A model generated the notes under the pieces. That model made no database searches. It saw nothing but the letters and a program-made list of their open reading frames with translations, and was not told the origin of the DNA. The translations under genes and the position numbers were made by a program. Source: an uncultured Anaerolineae bacterium (GTDB lineage: Bacteria > Chloroflexota > Anaerolineae > J036 > Brachytrichaceae). From it: a DNA stretch of 64,000 nt. Shown piece by piece: positions 23,235-30,277 of this stretch (the first letter of the stretch is position 1; each line of letters begins with the position of its first letter). Where the stretch lies: assembly GCA_937959265.1 (NCBI GenBank), contig CALGMA010000006.1:62001-126000 (forward strand), read 5' to 3'.

Positions 23235-23702
23235 ATGAATGCCATCGCTACGAGCGAACCGTTTGCCATCGCCCGGGCCGGCCTGTTCGATCTGCTATCC
23301 ATCTGGCGGGTGGAGCAGGCAGCTTTCGGCAGCGACGCCTACGACCTGCTTACGCTGTTGGGCATGGCGCTCACACCGGGAATGGTGCGCCTGAAGGCCG
23401 TAGTGGATGCTCGCATGATCGGGTTCGTGGCGGGCGAGATCAACAAGCGAGAAGGCTGCGGCTGGATCATCACCATTGCCGTTCATCCGCGTGCGCAGGG
23501 GCGGGGTATCGGCAAAGTGCTCTTGCTGGCCACAGAGCGGGCGCTTGGCGCGCCGCGCATCAAGCTGACCGTGCGGCGCAGCAACACGCGCGCGATTTCA
23601 CTGTATGAACGCTGCGGCTACGCCTGGGTGAACACCTATCGTCGGTATTACCACGACGGCGAGGACGGTCTGGTGATGGAGAAATGGCTAGGTGGCGTGT
23701 AA
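23235..23702 (+). CDS. GNAT-family N-acetyltransferase (RimI-like)
   Basis: A 155-residue GNAT acetyltransferase. Acetyl-CoA motif A is visible as VHPRAQGRGIGKVLLLATER (about residues 78-97), and the late NTRAISLYERCGYAWVNTYR is the usual C-terminal block of RimI-type enzymes. The substrate (a protein N-terminus, amino acid or small molecule) cannot be deduced. Its 3' end overlaps the convergent regulator gene by 15 bp. Confidence 0.88.
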   Translation: MNAIATSEPFAIARAGLFDLLSIWRVEQAAFGSDAYDLLTLLGMALTPGMVRLKAVVDARMIGFVAGEINKREGCGWIITIAVHPRAQGRGIGKVLLLATERALGAPRIKLTVRRSNTRAISLYERCGYAWVNTYRRYYHDGEDGLVMEKWLGGV

Positions 23703-25142
23703 TTCGGGGGATTGCGACGGCCGCTTCTTGCGGGCGCGCCTGGGCGCTGCGTTCGCGCGCGCCTCGCGCGGCGTCGTGAACGGCAGATACGCCAGATAGC
23801 GCCGATACACGGCGTCGAACTCGCCGGCCTCGACCAGCTTTTCGTGCGCATACTGCCGGATGGTGTTGGACAGGTTGTAGCGCGGCTGTCCGCTGCGCTC
23901 GTCTACAGTCACCAGCGACTTGTTCACCAGTTGTGTGAGCAGGTTAAGCACGTCTTCCCTGCGCAAGACAACCAGCGTCGCCGCTTCGCCCTCCGGCTCC
24001 CAGGTGCACACCGCCTCGGCCAGCTCCAACGTCCAATCGGCGGGGAAGATGGCGAGCCGACGCAGCAGCGCGCGTTCGGCCTCGGAAAGCAAGTCATAGC
24101 TCCAATCCATCATCGTGCGCAGCGTTTGCTGTTTGGGCGGCGCGAGGCGATTGCCGCCGGTGAGCAAGCCAAATCGGTCGTCCAGCCGCGCCGCAATCTG
24201 TTCCAGCGAGAGCACGCGCAACCGCGCCGCCGCCAGCTCAATGGCCAGCGGCAGACCGTCGAGCTGCTGGCACACCTGCACGAGCAAGGCTTCGCCGTTC
24301 GCATCCAGCGCGAATTCCGGGCGGACTGCCTTAGCCCGCTCGAGGAACAATTGCATCGCCTCTTCGCAACGCATGGGCGGCACCTGCCAGGTGATCTCGC
24401 CCGGCACGTTCAACGGCTCGCGGCTGGTAGCGAGCACGGTCAGGTTGGGGCACATCTGCACCAGACGCACGGCCAGCGTCGCGCACGCGCCAATCAGGTG
24501 CTCGCATGTGTCCAGCACGATCAGCGCACGCTCTTCCAGAAGCCGGTCGCGCAGCGATTCGACGGTAATTGTGTCTTGCGCCAGCATGCCAATTGCTAAC
24601 GCCACAGCGTGCGCCACGCGCGCGCCATCCTGAAGCGATGCCAACGGCACAACCCATACGCCGTCGGGATACAGCGGCAGCACCTCGGAAGCGACTTGTA
24701 CGGCGAGGCGCGTTTTGCCCACACCGCCCGGCCCGGTCAACGTCAACAAGCGCGTCTCGCCGAGCAACTGCTTGACCTCGGCGATTTCCTCGGCACGGCC
24801 GACGAAGCTGGTCAACTGCATGCGCAGGTTGGTGGGGGGCCCCTGCCCGACGCGTGGCGCACCGGCTTTGAGCATGTGGCGCATCTCGCGCGCCGACTCG
24901 GCCAACCGGATCAACTGATGCGCCGCTTCTGGATCGTCCTTCAATCCCAGCGCCTCGATGAACTGGGCACGGACCACCGCCGGATCAGGCATGCGTTGGC
25001 TGCCCTCCAGCCGCGCGATATGCGCCTCGGAGTAGCCGACGGCGGCGCCCAGCTCGCGCTGGGTCAACCGGGCGCGGCGGCGCAAGTAGCGCAAGTATTC
25101 ACCAAACACGGTGAACGCGGCGGGAGACGGCGTTTCCGTCAT
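23688..25142 (-). CDS. XRE helix-turn-helix / STAND ATPase regulator lacking the TPR region
   Basis: A 484-residue protein. Residues about 10-65 are an XRE-type helix-turn-helix (YLRRRARLTQRELGAAVGYS). Residues about 115-400 form an NB-ARC-like STAND ATPase: Walker A GPGGVGKT (137-144), Walker B LIVLDTCEHL, sensor TSREPLNVPGE, and PLAIELAAARLRVLS, followed by a winged-helix part ending near KSLVTVDERSGQPRYNL. Such regulators normally carry several hundred more residues of TPR-type sensor repeats; here the protein stops after a short basic tail (RRARKKR). It probably controls an unknown target in response to a ligand or partner. Single ATG at 25142. Confidence 0.88.
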   Translation of the reverse strand: MTETPSPAAFTVFGEYLRYLRRRARLTQRELGAAVGYSEAHIARLEGSQRMPDPAVVRAQFIEALGLKDDPEAAHQLIRLAESAREMRHMLKAGAPRVGQGPPTNLRMQLTSFVGRAEEIAEVKQLLGETRLLTLTGPGGVGKTRLAVQVASEVLPLYPDGVWVVPLASLQDGARVAHAVALAIGMLAQDTITVESLRDRLLEERALIVLDTCEHLIGACATLAVRLVQMCPNLTVLATSREPLNVPGEITWQVPPMRCEEAMQLFLERAKAVRPEFALDANGEALLVQVCQQLDGLPLAIELAAARLRVLSLEQIAARLDDRFGLLTGGNRLAPPKQQTLRTMMDWSYDLLSEAERALLRRLAIFPADWTLELAEAVCTWEPEGEAATLVVLRREDVLNLLTQLVNKSLVTVDERSGQPRYNLSNTIRQYAHEKLVEAGEFDAVYRRYLAYLPFTTPREARANAAPRRARKKRPSQSPELHAT

Positions 25143-25454
25143 GCTGGCATTGTAAACAAGACACTGCTTGCATTCTACTGACGGCGCGTGAAGGACCTAT
25201 AAATGAGCGCGCACAAGCGCTTCGATTTGCGAAGCGGATGAATCGGTACGCAACGCTCGGTGAAGTCGGCGCAAAGTCGGCTGCGACGATGGTTAGCTGC
25301 GGCTTCGGTCGCCGGCAACCTGACTTGTCAAAACTTGTCGCCGCGACTGGCAAGGGCGCGGACAGAAAAAGTCAACTTTTCGCGCGCACGATCGCCTATA
25401 AAAGCGTCGTGGGCGATACGCGCCCGCCTGAAATCGAACACAGGAGGTAAGGAT
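25143..25454 (+). promoter_or_regulatory. 312-bp intergenic region with putative promoter for the 71-aa gene
   Basis: No gene is seen here. TATAAA lies at 25397-25402, about 50 bp before the 71-residue gene; the -35 is poor (AACTTT-like). Base composition is less GC-rich from 25361 on than in the flanking genes. Divergent with the STAND regulator, so it may also hold that gene's control sites. Confidence 0.4.
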
Positions 25455-25670
25455 ATGTTTACCTACATAGATGCTACATACGCGAAGATGCGTTACGAAG
25501 AGATGTTGAAGGAGGCCGAGGAACAGCGCCGGTTCGCGCAGGTTGCAGCGCAGAACCCGGGTGCGCTACGGCGCGCGCTCGCTGCGTTGGCGCACGCTTT
25601 CGCGCCCAACCGCGCGCCGGACGAAGCAGCGCCAGCGCCGACCATGCGCAAGGGCCTGGCAGCCGAGTGA
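25455..25670 (+). CDS. Hypothetical 71-residue protein, unknown function
   Basis: Begins MFTYIDATYAKMRYEEMLKE and contains a charged helical segment (residues about 8-35) followed by an Ala/Pro-rich basic tail. No signal peptide, membrane helix or Cys pair. I do not recognise a family. It is likely real because an excellent CAGGAGG ribosome-binding site lies six bases upstream of the ATG, a TATAAA box precedes it, and a strong terminator follows within 20 bp, making it a monocistronic unit. Codon use matches neighbours. The helix could form a coiled coil. Confidence 0.72.
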   Translation: MFTYIDATYAKMRYEEMLKEAEEQRRFAQVAAQNPGALRRALAALAHAFAPNRAPDEAAPAPTMRKGLAAE

Positions 25671-25684
25671 CGATTCGATGCATG

Positions 25685-25720
25685 AAAGACCCCGCGGCAC
25701 AAGCGGGGTCTTTTGCTTTT
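25685..25720. terminator. Strong intrinsic terminator, probably bidirectional
   Basis: AAAGACCCCGC (25685-25695), a 7-base loop, GCGGGGTCTTT (25703-25713) then TTTGCTTTT-like tail on the plus strand. On the minus strand the same stem is followed by TTTC, so it can also end the convergent lrp-type transcript. Confidence 0.9.
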
Positions 25721-25744
25721 CCCTCACGGCTCAACCCCGCGGGA

Positions 25745-26245
25745 TTAAATCGCCTTCAACACCTTATCGTCCACTGGCCCGGTCGGACCAGCTTCCTTGA
25801 TCGTCTCCAGGGCGATAGTCGTTACTGTGCGCGACACATTTTTGATCGCGCGCAACCGATTGAGCAAATCCTGCAAGCCGCGCGGCGAGTCGGTGCGCAC
25901 CTTCAGCAGATAACTGTCTTCCCCATCTACGCTGTAGCACTCCACAATGCGCGGCTCGCGATGGACGAAGCGTTCAAATGCGTCGTCCCCTTTGCGCGCC
26001 GGCACAGATGAGGTGGTGACGCGGATGAAGGCCACGAAACCCTGGCCGATCTTGGCCGGATCGAGCGTCGCCGCGTAGCCGCGGATCACGCCGGCCTGCT
26101 CCAGCCGCTGCACCCGTGCATATACCGACGGGCCGGTCAGCCCCACCGCTTTGCCGATTGCAGCATGCGTCAGCCGGCCGTTCGACCGCAACAGTTGCAG
26201 GATCTTGATGTCTATGTCATCGAGCGAAATTGACGAATTGTTCAT
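25745..26245 (-). CDS. Lrp/AsnC-family transcriptional regulator
   Basis: A 166-residue protein of normal family length. N-terminal helix-turn-helix: LDDIDIKILQLLRSNGRLTH, then AAIGKAVGLTGPSVYARVQR, a typical Lrp recognition region. The C-terminal half is a RAM (ACT-like) ligand-binding domain with VECYSVDGEDSYLLKVRTDS. Such proteins sense amino acids or related small molecules as octamers. The gene is divergent to the DUF6421-like gene across 92 bp that contain a palindromic motif, so it probably controls that gene and itself. Start ATG at 26245. Confidence 0.93.
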   Translation of the reverse strand: MNNSSISLDDIDIKILQLLRSNGRLTHAAIGKAVGLTGPSVYARVQRLEQAGVIRGYAATLDPAKIGQGFVAFIRVTTSSVPARKGDDAFERFVHREPRIVECYSVDGEDSYLLKVRTDSPRGLQDLLNRLRAIKNVSRTVTTIALETIKEAGPTGPVDDKVLKAI

Positions 26246-26254
26246 TGGCGATAC

Positions 26255-26273
26255 AATCGATTTACAAACGATT
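26255..26273. promoter_or_regulatory. Candidate operator in the lrp-type / DUF6421 divergent region
   Basis: AATCG (26255-26259) and CGATT (26269-26273) are exact inverted arms around TTTACAAA-like DNA, located just outside the regulator's start codon. The core TTTACAAACG recurs upstream of the binding-protein gene at 46.6 kb. Confidence 0.5.
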
Positions 26274-26337
26274 CATTTGTCACTTGGCCGACCTTTCTAA
26301 TAACAGGTCGACGCTCCGCCGGCAGGAGGATATTACG

Positions 26338-28422
26338 ATGAAACTCGACCAGCGCAAGATCGCGCGCGTGCTGTTCGATGAATACCACAGCGAGGCATGG
26401 TCTATCTCGCCCGATGTCGCTCGCCAGATGCAGCCCGAGGCGCCGTTCGACTCGTCCTACGCCCAGGCGGCACAAGCGCTGGCGCAGCGAGACTTCATCG
26501 TCGAGCGCAATGCGGACGCCCCGCTGACGGCCGAACTACTCCGCACGGCGGATGTGCTCGTCATCGCGCATCCGTCCGAGCGCAAGTGGGAGCATACGAC
26601 GAACACCAACTCGCCACGCCTGGCCAGTGAGGAGATCACCGCAATCCGCGACTTCGTGCGCGCCGGCGGTGGCTTGATCGTGCTGGGCGAGACCGAACAG
26701 GACAAATACGGCAACAACTTGAACGACCTGCTGGCCGAGTTCGGGGTATGCGTCGAGAACGCCACGGTCTTCGACTACACGCACTACCATCGTGTCTCAA
26801 GCTGGATCCTGGTCCAGCCGAGCACGAACGGCGTCGCCCAAACCGGCCTGTTGAATCGGGTGCGCCGGGCTTGCTTCTACCGCGCCGGCGTGCTGCAAGT
26901 CCACGGCGATGCCCAGCCGGTGATGTTCACCTCGGACGCCGCACAGCCACCACAGCGGCCGGTGATGGCTGCGACGACCTACGGCCGCGGGCGAGTGGTC
27001 GTCGTCGCCGACTCGGACTGGCTCGGCGACGAGTTCATCGGGGAGCATGATCATCGCCAGCTCTGGCTCAACATCGTCTACTGGGCCGCGCAGCCGGCGT
27101 TCGCGCACACTGCGGACAACGTTGCACCGGCGCGGCACGCGGACGATGCAGATTGGCTAGCGCTCAAGGACGCCGTCAACGCACTGCGTCGCTGGCAACA
27201 GCCGGACGGTTCGCTCAACCCAGTGCAGGCCACGCCCGAACAGGCCGGGGCGCTCATCGAGCGCATGATCGCCGCCGTTACCGCGCTGCGGCCGCGCTTC
27301 TCGCACCTTGCGGCTTATCACGACGCTGTCATCGCCGACCTGCGCACGTGGGTCGCCGGCGGTTGCAAAAAGCCGGACTTCGCGCAGTCGCTGGCCACGT
27401 TCAACCCACAAGCGATGCGGCGCGACGGCATCGAGCATCTCGTCGTCTTTCCGATGTACACGCCAAACGGCAGTAGCGACACGCGCTTCGAGGCGCTGTG
27501 GGTGCGCACGCCCTGGCCGGACTGGCTCGACCATCTCGAACAGGCGAAATATCACAACGACAAGTTCGTACCGCTCATGCTGCTGGACCACACGGAAGGT
27601 TACGCCAGCGAGTGCGCCGTGCTGTTTCCCGAAACGGTCTCTGTCGCGGCGAAGGCGACCAACAACTTCGGCGGCATTTTCTGCGACCGCGAGGCAGCGC
27701 GATACCGCCGGGCGATCAGCCGGGCGGCGCGCGTCCTCAACTTCACCCTGCCGCCCGACATGGCCGCCTGGATTCAATCACCGGACTCGGTGCGCGAGAT
27801 CTACATGCTGTGGGACTTGATCCACGACACCTCGCACAGCCACGGCGAGTTGCCATTCGACCCATTCATGATCCGCCAGCGCCTGCCCTACTGGATGTAT
27901 TCGCTGGAGGAGCTGCGCGTGGACCTGTGGAGCTTCTGCGAGTCGGTCGAGCTAGAGCGAGAATTTCCGTTCGCCCACTACGTGCAATATGCCATTCTGC
28001 TCGACCGCATCCTGCGCTTCCCGATCACCGGCAGCCGCGTGCGTAACTACGACGGCCTGGGCGGGCAGTTGCTATTTGCTTTCTTGCACCAGAGAGGCGT
28101 GGTGCAGTGGCGCGACAACACACTAGGCGTGGACTGGGACGCGCTACCGGCTACCATCGGCGAGCTGCGCGCGCAGATTGACGATCTGTATCGCGCCGGC
28201 ATTGACATGACGAAGGTGCAATATTGGATCGCTGCGTACGACTTCATCTCCCAGTACGTGCGGCCGAATATCGCCTCGAAGTGGCAGAGGAGCAGTCGCG
28301 TCTTGCAAGACGAAAGCGACCCGAAGGCATGGATCGCACAGGTTAACGACGACGAATTCCCGCTCAGCCTGTTCTATCAGACTTTGCAGAAGAAGATGGC
28401 CGCGCTCGATGAAGCGCGGTAG
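26338..28422 (+). CDS. DUF6421-like protein fused to an N-terminal glutamine-amidotransferase-like domain
   Basis: A 694-residue protein of unknown function. Residues about 1-260 resemble a ThuA/class-I amidotransferase-like fold: VLFDEYHSEAWSIS, a segment VLVIAHPSERKWE, FVRAGGGLIVLGE and RGRVVVVADSDWLGDE. I see no clear Cys nucleophile. From about residue 300 the sequence matches my recollection of DUF6421 proteins: EHLVVFPMYTPNGSSDTRFE, PLMLLDHTEGYASECAVLFP and a His-rich block LIHDTSHSHGELPFDPF (about 493-509) that could bind metal. Start ATG at 26338 with GGAGGATATTACG upstream. Divergent to an Lrp-type regulator, hinting at amino-acid-related physiology (inference). Confidence 0.8.
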   Translation: MKLDQRKIARVLFDEYHSEAWSISPDVARQMQPEAPFDSSYAQAAQALAQRDFIVERNADAPLTAELLRTADVLVIAHPSERKWEHTTNTNSPRLASEEITAIRDFVRAGGGLIVLGETEQDKYGNNLNDLLAEFGVCVENATVFDYTHYHRVSSWILVQPSTNGVAQTGLLNRVRRACFYRAGVLQVHGDAQPVMFTSDAAQPPQRPVMAATTYGRGRVVVVADSDWLGDEFIGEHDHRQLWLNIVYWAAQPAFAHTADNVAPARHADDADWLALKDAVNALRRWQQPDGSLNPVQATPEQAGALIERMIAAVTALRPRFSHLAAYHDAVIADLRTWVAGGCKKPDFAQSLATFNPQAMRRDGIEHLVVFPMYTPNGSSDTRFEALWVRTPWPDWLDHLEQAKYHNDKFVPLMLLDHTEGYASECAVLFPETVSVAAKATNNFGGIFCDREAARYRRAISRAARVLNFTLPPDMAAWIQSPDSVREIYMLWDLIHDTSHSHGELPFDPFMIRQRLPYWMYSLEELRVDLWSFCESVELEREFPFAHYVQYAILLDRILRFPITGSRVRNYDGLGGQLLFAFLHQRGVVQWRDNTLGVDWDALPATIGELRAQIDDLYRAGIDMTKVQYWIAAYDFISQYVRPNIASKWQRSSRVLQDESDPKAWIAQVNDDEFPLSLFYQTLQKKMAALDEAR

Positions 28423-28575
28423 CAGCTGGCTCCACCGCCCCCTTCCGCAATCACGAAGGCGCGAGGGCATCCAGCACTCCGCTGCTTCGCGTCTCCGTGG
28501 TTACCCGGGGCCCGCACCGCTGTGCTGCAATGAACGATCAACGTGCTTCGGTAGAATGTACTGCATGAGATGATT

Positions 28576-28595
28576 CGCGGGCCAGTAGGTCCGCG
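28576..28595 (+). promoter_or_regulatory. Small leader hairpin upstream of trxB, after a TAGAAT box
   Basis: CGCGGGCC and GGTCCGCG pair around a 4-base loop in the 206-bp gap before trxB. A TAGAAT -10-like box lies at 28552-28557, so the hairpin would fall in the untranslated leader. Confidence 0.4.
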
Positions 28596-28628
28596 ATTGC
28601 ATTGATATCTGATTCGGAGCATATAAAG

Positions 28629-29573
28629 ATGGCAGATAAACTGGCAATCATCGGCGCCGGGCCGGCCGGGTTGACAGCAGCGCTCTATGCCGGCCGCGCA
28701 TTCCTCGAGCCGCTGGTGTTCGTCGGCCCGGCGTTTGGGGGTCAGATCGCGACGACGACCGAAGTGGAGAACTTTCCGGGCTTCCCCGACGGCCTGCAAG
28801 GGCCAGAACTGACCGCGCTGATGCGCCAGCAAGCCGAGAAATTCGGCGCGCGCATGATCGAGGAGACCATCGAAAAGGTGGACTTCTCGCGGCGGCCATT
28901 CAAGCTGTGGTCATCCAGCCGTGAATACGAAGTCGAGGCCGTCATCGTGGCTACCGGCGCCACGCCGCGCAAGCTGGGCATCCCCGGCGAGGAAGAGTTC
29001 ATCGGGCGCGGCGTGAGCTACTGCGCCACTTGCGATGGTTTCTTCTTCCGCGAAAAGGAGATCATGGTGGTCGGCGGCGGCGACAGCGCCTTCCAGGAAG
29101 GCCTGTTCCTGACCAAGTTCGGCAAGCGCGTGCGCATTGTGCATCGCCGCGACGAGTTCCGCGCCGGCGCTGTGCTGCAACAGCGCGCCATGCAGAACGC
29201 CAAGATCGAGTTCATCAAGAGCGCCGTCGTGGAGCGCATCATCGGCAACGGCAAAGTAAGCGCGGCGGTGCTGAGGAGCACCAAGACCAACGAGACGTGG
29301 ACAGAGCCGGTGGATGGCTTCTTCGTTTTCATCGGCCACGAGCCGAATACGCAGATGTTCAAAGGCCAGTTGGCGATGGACGAGGACGGCTATCTGATCG
29401 TGGACAAACGCCTGCATACCAGCGTGCCCGGCGTGTTCGCCGCCGGCGAGGCGCATGACAACTGGTTTAAGCAGGCGATCACCAGCGCCGGCTTTGGCTG
29501 CATGGCCGCGATGGAAGCGGAGAAGTTCGTGGCGACGCTTGAAAGCGAGCGGGCCGGCGCTGCGGCGCAGTGA
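28629..29573 (+). CDS. trxB: Thioredoxin-disulfide reductase
   Basis: A 314-residue flavoprotein of normal TrxB length. The FAD motif is IIGAGPAGLTAALYAGRA at the N-terminus, the redox-active CATC lies at about residues 134-137 (YCATCDGFFF), the NADPH motif is VVGGGDSAFQEGLFL, and the final FAD block is VPGVFAAGEAHDNW (AAGE where AAGD is usual). It reduces thioredoxin with NADPH in the cytoplasm. Start ATG at 28629 with GGAG about nine bases upstream. No thioredoxin gene is adjacent. Confidence 0.95.
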   Translation: MADKLAIIGAGPAGLTAALYAGRAFLEPLVFVGPAFGGQIATTTEVENFPGFPDGLQGPELTALMRQQAEKFGARMIEETIEKVDFSRRPFKLWSSSREYEVEAVIVATGATPRKLGIPGEEEFIGRGVSYCATCDGFFFREKEIMVVGGGDSAFQEGLFLTKFGKRVRIVHRRDEFRAGAVLQQRAMQNAKIEFIKSAVVERIIGNGKVSAAVLRSTKTNETWTEPVDGFFVFIGHEPNTQMFKGQLAMDEDGYLIVDKRLHTSVPGVFAAGEAHDNWFKQAITSAGFGCMAAMEAEKFVATLESERAGAAAQ

Positions 29574-29672
29574 GGCGGAGTGAGTCTTGCCCGTCGCCGC
29601 GCCGCGCAACGGATAGCGACGCGCACTTTCCTGCTCGGCAAGCGCGGCTACAATTCTGCTGCGTAGCATCCT

Positions 29673-30254
29673 ATGGCCAACCTCTCCCGCCTGGAAGAGG
29701 CGATTGCGCGCGGCGGCTATTCGGCACTGCTCGACCGCGTGCTGATTACGGAGGAACAGCTCAATCGGCGCGTCGCCGAACTGGGCGCGCAAATCTCGTC
29801 CGACTACGCCGGCAAGACGCCGTTGCTGGTGTGCATCCTGCGCGGCGGCGTGATGTTCCTCGCCGACCTGATGAAGCACATCAGCGCGCCGCACCACGTG
29901 GACTTCATGGCCGTATCGTCCTACGGCATCGGCGCGCGGGCCACGCGCGGCCAGCCGCGCATCACGCTCGACCTAAATACCGACGTGCGCGGACGCCATG
30001 TGTTGCTCGTCGAAGACATCATTGACAGCGGCCACACGATTGACCACGTGTTGCGCTTGTTGCAGACGCGCGAGCCGGCCAGCCTGCGCGTGTGCGCGCT
30101 GCTCAACAAGCCGGCCCGCCGCGAGGTCTACGTGCCGATCAGCTACCTGGGCTTCGAGATCCCCGATGAATTTGTGTTCGGCTACGGCCTCGACCTTGAC
30201 GAATACTTCCGCAACCTGCCTTTCATCGGTGTAGTGAAGAAAGAGTATCAGTAA
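29673..30254 (+). CDS. hpt: Hypoxanthine phosphoribosyltransferase
   Basis: A 193-residue purine salvage enzyme. The PRPP-binding motif is VLLVEDIIDSGHTI (about residues 109-122), with LVCILRGGVMFLADLMKHI and the flexible-loop SSYGIGARATRG before it, and PDEFVFGYGLDLDEYFRNLP at the C-terminus, all typical of Hpt/HGPRT. It converts hypoxanthine and guanine to nucleotides. A TACAAT box at 29649-29654 precedes the ATG by 18 bases. The following oxidoreductase gene begins 23 bp after the stop and may be co-transcribed. Confidence 0.95.
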   Translation: MANLSRLEEAIARGGYSALLDRVLITEEQLNRRVAELGAQISSDYAGKTPLLVCILRGGVMFLADLMKHISAPHHVDFMAVSSYGIGARATRGQPRITLDLNTDVRGRHVLLVEDIIDSGHTIDHVLRLLQTREPASLRVCALLNKPARREVYVPISYLGFEIPDEFVFGYGLDLDEYFRNLPFIGVVKKEYQ

Positions 30255-30277
30255 CAAAAGCTCGCAGCTCAAAACCC

